From positions 1 through 47,030 of the forward strand of contig JAPLYB010000037.1 in the NCBI GenBank assembly GCA_026395795.1: DNA of 47,030 nucleotides, given 5' to 3'. The DNA comes from Candidatus Pacearchaeota archaeon. GTDB lineage: Archaea; Nanobdellota; Nanobdellia; Pacearchaeales; UBA284. The notes under the pieces were generated by a model. It made no database searches. It saw nothing but the letters and a program-made list of their open reading frames with translations, and was not told where the DNA came from. Positions 28,075 to 38,112 of this stretch are shown here, piece after piece; the first letter of the stretch is position 1, and each line of letters starts with the position of its first letter. The position numbers and the translations under genes are program-made.

Positions 28075-28626
28075 ATGACTAAAGATTTAGCAAATATTGC
28101 ACAACCACTTATTCCACTGCCAGAATACTCTGGATTAGTTGCACGAGTGCATCCAGACATAGCCTCTGAACTTTTTGGTAATAGGGGTAGAGTAAAAAAA
28201 GATGAAAGATTAACAAGGGTCAGTGATATATTCTTGAGCAGGTATGGAATTATGGGTTATGTTGAATATAATAAGACCAGTGAACAACTTTCAGGCATCA
28301 TAGAAGTTCCTAAAAAACTTACTTTAATCCTGCAATTAGTTGATTCTTATGAAAGATTTAAACAGAAATTTTTTATGGGTTGGGATCTTGAAAAATTTGA
28401 TGAAACCTTATCAATCCCGCAATTGCAAGGAGTTAAATTTTTAGATAAAACATATTATTGGGCTCTTACTTGTGAATCTTCTGCTGGTCCAAATATGAAA
28501 TCTGACGTAGATAGCCTTTGCGAAAGTATTTGTGGGCAATTAAAAGATTATGATGCTTGGGTAGATGCTGTTAATCCAAGTAGAGTTCCTTCAAACGAAG
28601 CCTTTGAACGTCTTGCCTTAAAATAA
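28075..28626 (+). CDS. Hypothetical protein
   Basis: 183-aa ORF in an intergenically bounded position. Confidence 0.5.
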   Translation: MTKDLANIAQPLIPLPEYSGLVARVHPDIASELFGNRGRVKKDERLTRVSDIFLSRYGIMGYVEYNKTSEQLSGIIEVPKKLTLILQLVDSYERFKQKFFMGWDLEKFDETLSIPQLQGVKFLDKTYYWALTCESSAGPNMKSDVDSLCESICGQLKDYDAWVDAVNPSRVPSNEAFERLALK

Positions 28627-28715
28627 GTCCTTTCTTTACCCGCAGGGCGCGCTTCTCTTTTCTTTTATGAATTTAATTGCAATAATCTTTATAAAACCAA
28701 ATAACTAAGCTTTTT

Positions 28716-29417
28716 ATGGCAGATTTAGAAACGCTTGTTGTAAAAAGTCCAGAAACAGATAAGTTCTTTTCAAGATTATCAGAACAAGAAAGAGAAGCGG
28801 TTAAGAGAATAATTAAGACGACTGATGACATATGTACAAAGTATAGGGGATCTTTAGAAGATGCCGGGTCTGCTGTAAACGCTTTCATTCAAGCTGGAAT
28901 GAAAAATGCCTTTTTTTCAGTCTATGCTATCGGTGGACAAGTAACTAAAGAGGGAGCCAGACCGGATATTGATTTGATGATTGTAACAAATATGTTTTTT
29001 TATGAAGGTGTTCCTTGGGGTATTGATGATGAAGATGAGTTAACTTATTCTGGATTAATAAGAGGTTTAGGGGAGTTTGGTTTCAAGGTTAAGGCTAGAG
29101 GAGATCTTCCAGATAGATATAATCTTTCAAAAAACCAAGGAAAAGTTGTTTTTGACTTAACTCCTCAACAACCCAGATACAGGCCAATGAATGTTCTTTA
29201 TATTAGGGGATTTGATTCAGAAAAATATCGCCTTGAAGATGAATCGGTTTTTCTTGCGAAAGACATTGATGAGAGTGGAAAACCTTTACCAAAAGTCTTG
29301 CTTTATAATAAGACTTTTACTACAGATGATCTAGGAATTTCTGGTGCCTTGCAGAGACAAAAGGAAGAGGATGAACGTTTTGACAGAGCTCTTGCAGAAT
29401 TATGCAAATCTAGATAA
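28716..29417 (+). CDS. Nucleotidyltransferase-like protein
   Basis: VYAIGGQVTKEGARPDIDLMIVTNMFF, pol-beta NTase-like GG...DxD pattern. Confidence 0.55.
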   Translation: MADLETLVVKSPETDKFFSRLSEQEREAVKRIIKTTDDICTKYRGSLEDAGSAVNAFIQAGMKNAFFSVYAIGGQVTKEGARPDIDLMIVTNMFFYEGVPWGIDDEDELTYSGLIRGLGEFGFKVKARGDLPDRYNLSKNQGKVVFDLTPQQPRYRPMNVLYIRGFDSEKYRLEDESVFLAKDIDESGKPLPKVLLYNKTFTTDDLGISGALQRQKEEDERFDRALAELCKSR

Positions 29418-29475
29418 ATAATAAATTAGATTGTTCTACACCTGTGGGCGCGCTTACTTTTTTTTATTTTTTAAA

Positions 29476-29628
29476 ATGAAACACATTACAATTAACAATA
29501 CAGAACAAGAACCAGAAGAAGGCATCTTCCTAGTTAATCCAACATGGATTCACTTAGACGAAAAAGAAATCCAAGACAAATTAGAGAAAGGGGAGAAGTT
29601 ATTTAGGGTTAAGATTGAAGAAATTTAA
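29476..29628 (+). CDS. Small hypothetical protein (50 aa)
   Basis: MKHITINNTEQEPEEGIFLVNPTWIHLDEKEIQDKLEKGEKLFRVKIEEI; the ORF-track start at 29431 spans a GC-rich intergenic unit, so the internal ATG is preferred. Confidence 0.5.
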   Translation: MKHITINNTEQEPEEGIFLVNPTWIHLDEKEIQDKLEKGEKLFRVKIEEI

Positions 29629-29644
29629 ACGAAAAGTTTAAATA

Positions 29645-29670
29645 GTATACCCAAGTATACTTAAGTATGG
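29645..29670. promoter_or_regulatory. Candidate antitoxin operator: GTATAC motifs at 10-bp period
   Basis: GTATACccaaGTATACttaaGTATGG, upstream of the antitoxin gene. Confidence 0.45.
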
Positions 29671-29714
29671 AAACAATGAAAATCTTAAAGATTTTTAAGC
29701 TTCCATTTTGAAAA

Positions 29715-29951
29715 ATGGAAACAACAATAAAATTAAATCCAAATACAAAACTAGAGCTTGATAATTTTAGACAATACAAAAATGAAAGCTATGATGAGCT
29801 AGTGAGAAAACTTCTTTATTTGGCAAAAACATGTGAAAAAGATCCTAAATTAAGTCAAAAAACAATTCAAGAAATCAAAGAAGCTAGAGAAAGAATTAAA
29901 AAAGGCGAGTTCTATACAGAAGCAGAATCAAAAAAGATACTAGGACTTTGA
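29715..29951 (+). CDS. Antitoxin-like protein of a type II TA pair
   Basis: METTIKLNPNTKLELDNFRQYKNESYDELVRKLLYLAKT, RHH-like N-terminus; adjacent to a RelE-like gene. Confidence 0.65.
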   Translation: METTIKLNPNTKLELDNFRQYKNESYDELVRKLLYLAKTCEKDPKLSQKTIQEIKEARERIKKGEFYTEAESKKILGL

Positions 29952-30259
29952 TGAATGTATCAACTTATGCTAGAAAATTGAGAATTTTCTGCATGACGAA
30001 AAACAAAATGTTTTCCATCATTTTTGAAAAAAGAGCCTTGCATGATTTGAATAAGTTAGATATTCTTATCAAACAAAGAATTTGGGATAAGCTTCAAGTT
30101 TGCAAGGAAGATCCATTTCGTTTTCTTGAACATTTAGAAGAGATTGATGGACTTAAACTTCGTATTGGAGATTATCGTGTAATTCTAGATGTAGATAAAA
30201 CAAATCAAGTTTTGAGGGTCTTAAAGGTTGGGCATCGAAAGAATATTTATGATAATTAA
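29948..30259 (+). CDS. RelE/ParE-family toxin; true start may be ATG at 29993 or 30008
   Basis: MFSIIFEKRALHDLNKLDILIKQRIWDKL...DGLKLRIGDYRVILDVDKTNQVLRVLKVGHRKNIYDN. Confidence 0.85.
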   Translation: MMNVSTYARKLRIFCMTKNKMFSIIFEKRALHDLNKLDILIKQRIWDKLQVCKEDPFRFLEHLEEIDGLKLRIGDYRVILDVDKTNQVLRVLKVGHRKNIYDN

Positions 30260-30301
30260 TGTTCTACGCCCGGACAAAAAGTCTATACGCCCGCACCGAG
30301 A

Positions 30302-31645
30302 TTATTTTTCTAGTTTTATGCTTTCTATGCTCATCTCTTTTATCATATCATTGTTCTTAAATTTGTTAAAAAAAATCTCGAAAGAAACCAATTCTCTTTT
30401 CGCCTTCGCATAAAGCCTTTTATCTTTGATAAACACATTCTGCCATTTGTATTTGAATGCTTCAGTGTGTTTTTTGTCAATATTTACTGGAGGGCCCTTG
30501 ATTATATACTCTTTTTCTGGATCTTTTAAAATAAAATAAAATCTTGCGTCCAATGTTCTTTCATCAAAATCGAAATTACACTTGATGATAGAGAATCCTG
30601 CTCTTTTTAGAGAATAAATGAAAAATTCATAGAATTTCTTTAGTTTTGCTCCAGCAATATCAACTTTGTCTTTTGTACTCTTCACAGTTATAATGTAAAA
30701 TCTTGCTTTTTGTTTTAGTGCTTGATGATAAAATGAATTTACATCGATTCTCTCTTTCACAAAATGTTTTTCAGATGGTTTTGCGAAAAAAGATTTACAC
30801 GCTGCAATAAACTTTTCCAGGGTTTCTTGCCCTAATGCAGCTGTAACATTCCTTTCTTTCTGAACAGGATCTATTAAAATCAAAGGAGATATTTTTTTAG
30901 ACTCATTTATCTCTTCTAGAATTTTCTTGTCTGATTTGTAATATCTCTCTGGGTCTATTATTGTCTTTTTATTAACAGACCATTTCATGGATGCTGAAAT
31001 GAATTTTAGAAATGAACCATAGGTTGATACCAAAACCTCTAAAGCATAGCCTGAAAAACCATTTACATATGACTCTGCGCCATAACAATCATGAGCATAA
31101 CAAAAAGATTTTGCTAGTTTTATTTCATCTGAAAGTTTGTTGTTCTTTGTCTTTTTTTCTTTTTTTGTTATGTATGTAACATGTAATGGAGAAATGTCAG
31201 TTATATTCAATGCTTCCTTGACATTTTTTATTTCTAAGATAGGAACAACTTCTATGATGATATTGTTAAAGGGGATTTGAAAATAATTTCTAGATCCCTT
31301 TAGTTCTTGATAATTAATTTTCTTTTTCTTCAGGACGTTCTCTAAAATCTGGGAGATCTGATTTGATTTCGTCTTATACTTTTTGTAATCGAAAAGAACA
31401 AAAACATCCACATCATAATTCTTCTCTTTTTTTATTAAGGTGTTTTTAGCTAAACTTCCTCCGATAAATAGTTTTGCACCTATTTTTCTTAACTCTGGTT
31501 CTACTTGTTTTCTAAAGCCCATTGTTGTTTCTTCAATTTGCTTTTTTGTTTCTTCTGGAACTTCTACTTGCTTGATAACTTCTTTTAGAATGATGCTGAT
31601 AGAATTAACTTTTTTGATTCTTTTTTTTATTTGTTTTTTGGGCAT
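30302..31645 (-). CDS. cca: Archaeal-type CCA-adding enzyme
   Basis: LFIGGSLAKNTLIKKEKNYDVDVFVLF; KLAKSFCYAHDCYGAESYVNGFSGYALEVLVSTYGSF; IDPVQKERNVTAALG. Confidence 0.9.
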   Translation of the reverse strand: MPKKQIKKRIKKVNSISIILKEVIKQVEVPEETKKQIEETTMGFRKQVEPELRKIGAKLFIGGSLAKNTLIKKEKNYDVDVFVLFDYKKYKTKSNQISQILENVLKKKKINYQELKGSRNYFQIPFNNIIIEVVPILEIKNVKEALNITDISPLHVTYITKKEKKTKNNKLSDEIKLAKSFCYAHDCYGAESYVNGFSGYALEVLVSTYGSFLKFISASMKWSVNKKTIIDPERYYKSDKKILEEINESKKISPLILIDPVQKERNVTAALGQETLEKFIAACKSFFAKPSEKHFVKERIDVNSFYHQALKQKARFYIITVKSTKDKVDIAGAKLKKFYEFFIYSLKRAGFSIIKCNFDFDERTLDARFYFILKDPEKEYIIKGPPVNIDKKHTEAFKYKWQNVFIKDKRLYAKAKRELVSFEIFFNKFKNNDMIKEMSIESIKLEK

Positions 31646-31679
31646 TTTACCTCAATTTATTCCTTTTGTTTTATTTAAA

Positions 31680-32576
31680 TTATTTATCAATTTTTTGTTT
31701 TATTCCAATATATCTCACAAACTCTTTTTTCATTAACGGGGTCAGTCTATTTAATCTTTTTAAGGATTCTTTTAACTGTGATTTGTTAATATTAAGTTTT
31801 GAACTCTCTTTTTCAAGCATTATCTCTTTTTTATTTTTGATATATTCCAATACTTTTAAATCTAACTCGGCGTCTTTTTTAGATTGTTGGTTTGTGAACA
31901 AAACAAAAACCATGTGCGGCATGAATCTTGGAGCATATCCCTTTCTATGCGCTCTGAAATTAACTTTTTTTATTTTGTATTTTGCTTTGTAAATCTGTGC
32001 GATCTTTTTTACAATGTTTGGATATGTTCTAGACTTGCTTCCAGTTGATATTTTTTGTTTTCCAATTCTCATGTAATACACAAAAATGCAGCCTTTTCTG
32101 TTTAAGAGAGATCTAATAGCTGCGATTGACAGCCCCTGTTGTCCTCCACATGCTTCAAACGTGAATGTCCAGTCATATTCATTTATCTTTCTTGGGATTA
32201 ACTCGTAGTTTGAATGAATATAATTTGAGAACTTTGTTTTAACTTCCTTCTTTGCGTAATCTATCATTGATTTTGAAATATCGCTGTACGTCACATTCGT
32301 GCCCGCCTCTTTTATTTTAGACGCCCAACTTGCGTAATAACCGGCTATTGCTAAAACATTATCATTTCTTTTTATCCCAAGTTTTTTTAGAAGTAATGAG
32401 TCTTCAGGAGTTGTGGCTTGCTCTTTTATTCTTTGTTTTTTCCATTCTTTTAATTCTGCTGACCAGCCGTACCCTGCCTTATGGGACCATATTGGCTTCA
32501 ATATCTTATTGAGATCTGGAATTTTCAAATTTTTCATTTTAGTTTGTTTCCCTTTTTTTATTTTACCTTTTTGCAT
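31680..32576 (-). CDS. SAM-dependent methyltransferase-like protein
   Basis: NDNVLAIAGYYASWASKIKEAGTNVTYSDISKSMIDYAKKEV, Rossmann-MTase motif I/II-like; C-terminal helical extension. Confidence 0.65.
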   Translation of the reverse strand: MQKGKIKKGKQTKMKNLKIPDLNKILKPIWSHKAGYGWSAELKEWKKQRIKEQATTPEDSLLLKKLGIKRNDNVLAIAGYYASWASKIKEAGTNVTYSDISKSMIDYAKKEVKTKFSNYIHSNYELIPRKINEYDWTFTFEACGGQQGLSIAAIRSLLNRKGCIFVYYMRIGKQKISTGSKSRTYPNIVKKIAQIYKAKYKIKKVNFRAHRKGYAPRFMPHMVFVLFTNQQSKKDAELDLKVLEYIKNKKEIMLEKESSKLNINKSQLKESLKRLNRLTPLMKKEFVRYIGIKQKIDK

Positions 32577-33385
32577 CCTTCTCTTAGCTCTTCAACTACT
32601 CTATAATCGCAGCCATATTTTCCGATTCTTGTTCCAGGGTGAGAATCTGTATGAAAGTCACTTCCCCCCGTCTGAATCAGATCATGTTTTTTTGCAAATT
32701 TTATTATTTTTTTAGTTACTGGTTTTTTATCCCAAAAAGGACATTCAATTTCAGTCCCCTTCAAACCAGCTTCGAGCAATGAAGGAAGTCTTTTCATGAC
32801 ATCCTTCTGAACCCAAGGATGCGCGAGAACAGAAACACCTCCCGCTTGTCTTATAATCTCGATAACCTCTTCTGCTTTTTCTAGTTTACTATTTACGAAT
32901 GCAATTCCATCATTAAGATACACCATCTTCACTAATTTTTGCATTAGTTCTTCTCTTTCTTTTCCTTTCTTATCTTTTACAATGTATTTTAAGGCATTCT
33001 TTGGAAGAAGCAAGTGTCTGACAAACCTTCTAACTTCACCATACTTCACATTATAACCTGCTTCATTCAATTTGATAATAGTTTTTTTTGCTTTCTTGTC
33101 GCCTTCTTTTCTAATTTTTAATAACAATTTTTGTAATTTTTTATTTTTTATATCAATATAGTATCCTATAACTTCGCTGCAATCACAGCATATCTCTACT
33201 CCGGGGATTACTTCTATATTCTTCCTTTTTCCAGCATTAACCGCTTCCAGAACACCCGCAGTAGTATTATGGTCTGTTAAAGAAATACATTTCAAATCCT
33301 TCCTTTTTGCCAAATTAATAATTTCTGTTGGATTGTAGTCTCCATCTGAACAAGAACTATGAATATGAAGATCTACTTTTTTCAT
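32558..33385 (-). CDS. PHP-domain phosphoesterase
   Basis: MKKVDLHIHSSCSDGDYNPTEIINLAKRKDLKCISLTDHNTTAG ... GVSVLAHPW ... GGSDFHTDSHPGTRIG. Confidence 0.88.
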   Translation of the reverse strand: MKKVDLHIHSSCSDGDYNPTEIINLAKRKDLKCISLTDHNTTAGVLEAVNAGKRKNIEVIPGVEICCDCSEVIGYYIDIKNKKLQKLLLKIRKEGDKKAKKTIIKLNEAGYNVKYGEVRRFVRHLLLPKNALKYIVKDKKGKEREELMQKLVKMVYLNDGIAFVNSKLEKAEEVIEIIRQAGGVSVLAHPWVQKDVMKRLPSLLEAGLKGTEIECPFWDKKPVTKKIIKFAKKHDLIQTGGSDFHTDSHPGTRIGKYGCDYRVVEELREGCKKVK

Positions 33386-33424
33386 TTTCTGTATGTTCCA
33401 TTATTAGTTTATCCTAGTTCAAAC

Positions 33425-34975
33425 TTACAAGATTTCCATCGGCCAAATCTGTTTTAGAACTCCCATGGCATGCTCTAATTTTTCTTTGTTTTCTGCGTAT
33501 AGTGTAAACAAGGGTTCATTATAGAATACTTTCTCTCCAGAATGTTTGTGTATGTATATCCCGGCCCCTTTGTCTGATGGACAACCAAGAATGTAGGCGA
33601 TGCGAGCAATCTTTTTGTTGTCTATTTCGACTATTCTCCCAACCTTATGAGACTTAATCAATTCTGAAAATTTTCCTAATTGCAACTTCTTTGCGATATC
33701 ACTCTCTCTTACACTCCCTTCTTGAGAATGGATTATATCCTTAAATTTCGCATAAGCCATGCCAGAATCGAGCATCAATCTGCAAACTTCCTCTGCCTCT
33801 TTCTTTGGAATAATTAAAGAAAGTAATTCTGATGCAAGCAGAAGTGCCTTTTTCTCCAAATCTAGAGGGCGATGCTTATTCCTAGTTAGAACAGCAATTA
33901 AATCTCTCATCTCTAGTGCAGGGCCCATACCATTTCCAATTGGTTGATTTCCATTGGTGATTAAGCATTTCACCTTTACATGGAAATGCGCGCAGACTTT
34001 CTCAACTAAACTTTTTATGTGTTTTGCTGCTTTTTTTGTGAACTTTGCTGTTTTTCCATAAGGAATGTCTATTAGAACATGTGTTGAACCCATTGCAATT
34101 TTCTTTGCTAATACACTTGCAACAAGTTGTTCGTGAGATTCTAGTTGGATCAACCTTTCAATTTGAATTATTTTATCATCTGCGGGAGCAATTCCTAAGA
34201 TGCCATTCCAAACAAGACAGCCCTTATTTTTTTCAACAATTTTTCTCAACTCTTGTCTTGTAAATTCTATCGGAGCAAGGATTTCAACAACATCTGCTGT
34301 TCCAGCAGCGCTTGTTATCGCTCTTGAAGAGGTTTTTGGTATAACTGCATCTAATTTTAAATGATCGATTGCCGAAGCAATCACACTAACAACGATGGGT
34401 GTTGTTCTATTTCCAGCAACTCCACTGCAACAGTGCTTGTCTAGAACATATTTGTGATTCCATTTCATCTCTTTTCCGACTTTTATCATTGCTCTAGTTA
34501 GGGAGATAACTTCATTTAAGTTCATATCATTCAAACCGACTGCTGCTACAAAATATGCAATTTCAACTTCTGTCAATTCTTCGTTTACTATATCAGAAAT
34601 AATTGAATGTATCTCAGTGTAACTCAAAGTGTGTTTTAGAATTTTTTTTGTGATATAACTTGTACTCAGGGGTTTTTGTGCCGGTTCTACATGTACCAAC
34701 GCATTTCTTTCAACACCTAATGTTTCAACAACTTCTTGTGAAACTGCAATTTCATTTTCTTTTAACAAACCTTTCGCAAGATCAACAACAGCAATTATCT
34801 TTTTTCCCAAATGTTTACAATGTGGTTTTGAAGAAAGACTGCACTTTTCACACTTCCCACATTTGATTTCTACTCTTTCATCAACATGAATTTTTAATTT
34901 TTTTGCAGTATCTCTATGCAGAACAGCGATTGGCCTACCAGCTGATAAGTTTAATTGTTTTACTCTAAGTAACAT
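33425..34975 (-). CDS. AMP phosphorylase / thymidine phosphorylase family
   Basis: LDKHCCSGVAGNRTTPIVVSVIASA; KTSSRAITSAAGTADVVE; LVWNGILGIAPADDKIIQIERLIQLE. Confidence 0.92.
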   Translation of the reverse strand: MLLRVKQLNLSAGRPIAVLHRDTAKKLKIHVDERVEIKCGKCEKCSLSSKPHCKHLGKKIIAVVDLAKGLLKENEIAVSQEVVETLGVERNALVHVEPAQKPLSTSYITKKILKHTLSYTEIHSIISDIVNEELTEVEIAYFVAAVGLNDMNLNEVISLTRAMIKVGKEMKWNHKYVLDKHCCSGVAGNRTTPIVVSVIASAIDHLKLDAVIPKTSSRAITSAAGTADVVEILAPIEFTRQELRKIVEKNKGCLVWNGILGIAPADDKIIQIERLIQLESHEQLVASVLAKKIAMGSTHVLIDIPYGKTAKFTKKAAKHIKSLVEKVCAHFHVKVKCLITNGNQPIGNGMGPALEMRDLIAVLTRNKHRPLDLEKKALLLASELLSLIIPKKEAEEVCRLMLDSGMAYAKFKDIIHSQEGSVRESDIAKKLQLGKFSELIKSHKVGRIVEIDNKKIARIAYILGCPSDKGAGIYIHKHSGEKVFYNEPLFTLYAENKEKLEHAMGVLKQIWPMEIL

Positions 34976-35032
34976 TTTCTTCTTATTTTTTACCTCTTTT
35001 TTTATATTTCTTTGTATTTTCTTCTATTTTTA

Positions 35033-36061
35033 TTAACTTCTGATCTTTAAATTATTTGTCCTATAAAGTTCTATGAATATTAAAAGGAATTCTAGTATTA
35101 TTGGGCCAGCAATTATCCCAACTGGCCCCATTACAATAATTCCACCAAGCATCCCTATAAATACTATCAGAGGATTTATCTTGCTCTTTTTTCCAATGAT
35201 AAAAGGTCTGACGATATTATCAATTGTACTTATTACTAATAGACCATATATCGCAAGCAAGATTCCATTCATCTGACTTCCCGTTGCTATCATTGAAAGA
35301 GAAACAGGAATCCAAACAACCCATGCCCCCAAAAGAGGAAGCATTGCAAAAAAGACAGCAAGCATTGTGAAAAGGAATGGAGATTGTGTTTTAAACATAT
35401 AAAATCCAATTCCTGCTGTTAAACCTTGAATTATCCCCACAGCTACCTGTCCATAAATTGTGGCGAAGGATATCTGTTCTGATCTTTTTATAAATTTGTC
35501 ATTTATTTCTGGTTGGAATGGCAATATTTCTCTAATATAGTCTACTATTTTTTTACCATCTTTCAAACCATAAAAAGCTACAAAGAAAGATACAAAAAAT
35601 CCAGTTATTAAAGAAGGGATATTAAGCAATGTGCCTTTTATTTCTGTTATTAAAGCATTTACAATCTCAGTGATCGATCTTTGAACGGTGATTGATAGTT
35701 CTCTGATCATATCTGGAGAATTAGGGAACATAAATCCAAGCATTTTGTCAATTAAGGCAAGAAGATCAATCTTTCCGACGTTCAAGTAAAGATTAAATGC
35801 TTCTTTTATAATTATTTGTGCTAAAAAATAAACTCCAACTGTCAAAATCACGAAAAATAGAACGCAGATGATGCCTGCGCTTATCCCTGGCTTTTTAATG
35901 AGTTTTGTGAGTTTTTTATGCGGCCATTGAAGAACATACGCCATGATTATGCCAAGGACTATGGCCCCGAAGAAGGGTTTAACTATGATAAATGCCAAAA
36001 CAAGCAAAATCAATAAGATTGCTATCACAAATATCTTTCTGGTTAGATCATTACTTACCAT
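35033..36061 (-). CDS. AI-2E family (PerM-like) transporter
   Basis: Polytopic; FVAFYGLKDGKKI; PLLGAWVVWIPVSL; STIDNIVRPFIIGKKSKINPLIVFIGMLGG. Confidence 0.85.
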   Translation of the reverse strand: MVSNDLTRKIFVIAILLILLVLAFIIVKPFFGAIVLGIIMAYVLQWPHKKLTKLIKKPGISAGIICVLFFVILTVGVYFLAQIIIKEAFNLYLNVGKIDLLALIDKMLGFMFPNSPDMIRELSITVQRSITEIVNALITEIKGTLLNIPSLITGFFVSFFVAFYGLKDGKKIVDYIREILPFQPEINDKFIKRSEQISFATIYGQVAVGIIQGLTAGIGFYMFKTQSPFLFTMLAVFFAMLPLLGAWVVWIPVSLSMIATGSQMNGILLAIYGLLVISTIDNIVRPFIIGKKSKINPLIVFIGMLGGIIVMGPVGIIAGPIILEFLLIFIELYRTNNLKIRS

Positions 36062-36174
36062 CTTGTCTTCGAATTAAAAAGCAAAATTGTTTTATAAATC
36101 TTTCTTGGTATCTTTAGTTTTTCATATCCTATATTTCAATAATACTTATAAAGTATAATGTGCTTTTCTTAACT

Positions 36175-37980
36175 ATGTGTGGGATTATAGGGTATGTTGG
36201 AGAAAAAGAGATTGTGCCTTTGCTTATTGATGGTTTGAAGAAGTTGGAGTATCGAGGATATGACAGCGCTGGAATTTGTGTTATCAACGAAAATGGAGAA
36301 CTCGAATGTGATAAGAAGAAGGGGGGAATCTTAGATCTGGAAAATGGAGTTCATGACAAAAAGATAAAAGGTATGATAGGTATAGCTCACACAAGATGGG
36401 CTACTCATGGTGAACCAAACGAAATTAATGCCCACCCTCATTTTGATTGCAAGAAAGAAATTGCAATAGTACATAACGGTATTATCGAAAATTATAGTTC
36501 TTTAAGAGAGTTATTAAAAAAAGAAGGGCATGTTTTTGTTTCTGAAACAGATTCTGAGGTTGTTGCTCATTTAATAGAAAAATTTTATGCTGAACGTGGT
36601 GATCTAAAGGAATCTGTTTTAAAGGCATTGAAAATCATTGAAGGAACTTTTGGGCTTGCGATTATACATAAGAATGAAAAAAAGATTATAGCTGCTAGAA
36701 GAGGATCGCCACTTATCATAGGAGTAGGAGAAGGGGAGATGTTTGTTGCATCAGATGTCCCAGCTATATTAAATCATACTAAAAAAGTGATTTATTTAAG
36801 TGACAATGAAATCGCAGAGATAACAAAAGATGGTTATTCTATTGAAAATCTAGATGGAAAATTAATTGATAAAAAGGTCTATGATATAAAATGGACTATA
36901 AATCAGATTGAAAAGAAAGGATTCAAACATTTTATGTTAAAGGAAATTTTTGAACAACCAGAAGCAATCAAGAATGCGTTAAGAGGAAGAATTAAGGATA
37001 ACAAGATAAAGCTAACAATCGATTTGAATTCAGAGGATATTGGAAGGATAATTATCACTGCTTGCGGAACCAGCTGGCATTCTTCTCTTGTTGGCAAGCA
37101 TTTCATCGAGAAAATCACTGGAATTCCTGTTGAAGTAGATTATGCTTCTGAATTTAGGTATAGAAATCCCCTTGTTAAACCAGGAGATGTTGTTATTGTA
37201 ATATCTCAATCAGGAGAAACAGCAGACACGCTTGCTGCTTTGAGAGAAGCGAAGTCGAAAGGTGCAAAAATAATAGGTATCATAAATGTTGTTGGTTCAA
37301 CAATATCTAGAGAGGTTGATTCTGGTATTTATTTACACGCTGGTCCGGAAATTGGGGTTGCGAGCACAAAAGCATTTACTTGCCAGATAACTGCATTGCT
37401 TCTGATCGCTTTGATGTTAAAACAAAAAAAATCTGCGCTTGACGTGACTTTATTAAATGAATTATTTATTCTTCCCGAAAAAATTCAAGAAGCTTTAAAG
37501 AGTTCAGATGAAATCAGAAAAATTGCAGAAGAATTCAAAGATAGCAAGAATTTTCTGTATCTTGGAAGAGGGATTAACTTTCCTGTTGCTTTAGAAGGAG
37601 CCTTAAAATTAAAAGAGATTTCATATATTCATGCTGAAGGATATCCTGCTGCTGAGATGAAACACGGGCCGATTGCTTTGATTGACGAAAACATGCCTGT
37701 TGTTTTTGTTGCGCCAAAAGACAGTACATATGAAAAAATCTTAAGCAATATGGAAGAGATAAAGGCAAGAAAAGGGAGAATAATCGCCGTGACAAATGAA
37801 GATGATGAAAAAATCAATAGACTTGCAAATTATGTCATCAAAGTCCCAAAAGTCTGTGATGAACTTCTTCCGATAATCAATTCTATTCCACTCCAGCTTT
37901 TTGCGTATCATCTTGCTGATCTAAAGGGGTTGGATGTTGACAAACCAAGAAATCTTGCCAAAAGTGTAACTGTTGAATAA
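36175..37980 (+). CDS. glmS: Glutamine-fructose-6-phosphate aminotransferase (isomerizing)
   Basis: MCGIIGYVGEKEIVPLLIDGLKKLEYRGYDSAGI; SIS domains ISQSGETADTLAALREAK; C-terminal KPRNLAKSVTVE. Start set at 36175 so the nucleophile Cys is residue 2. Confidence 0.97.
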   Translation: MCGIIGYVGEKEIVPLLIDGLKKLEYRGYDSAGICVINENGELECDKKKGGILDLENGVHDKKIKGMIGIAHTRWATHGEPNEINAHPHFDCKKEIAIVHNGIIENYSSLRELLKKEGHVFVSETDSEVVAHLIEKFYAERGDLKESVLKALKIIEGTFGLAIIHKNEKKIIAARRGSPLIIGVGEGEMFVASDVPAILNHTKKVIYLSDNEIAEITKDGYSIENLDGKLIDKKVYDIKWTINQIEKKGFKHFMLKEIFEQPEAIKNALRGRIKDNKIKLTIDLNSEDIGRIIITACGTSWHSSLVGKHFIEKITGIPVEVDYASEFRYRNPLVKPGDVVIVISQSGETADTLAALREAKSKGAKIIGIINVVGSTISREVDSGIYLHAGPEIGVASTKAFTCQITALLLIALMLKQKKSALDVTLLNELFILPEKIQEALKSSDEIRKIAEEFKDSKNFLYLGRGINFPVALEGALKLKEISYIHAEGYPAAEMKHGPIALIDENMPVVFVAPKDSTYEKILSNMEEIKARKGRIIAVTNEDDEKINRLANYVIKVPKVCDELLPIINSIPLQLFAYHLADLKGLDVDKPRNLAKSVTVE

Positions 37981-38112
37981 ACTTTTATGTCACTTATCGC
38001 AAGATTTCTTGATTTTAACTAAAAAATGAATATAAACTCTTTTTGGGACGTTGTTTTTATTAAAGTTATATCAAAAACAAGTTAATTCGCTTCGCTCATA
38101 GCTCACACTAAT

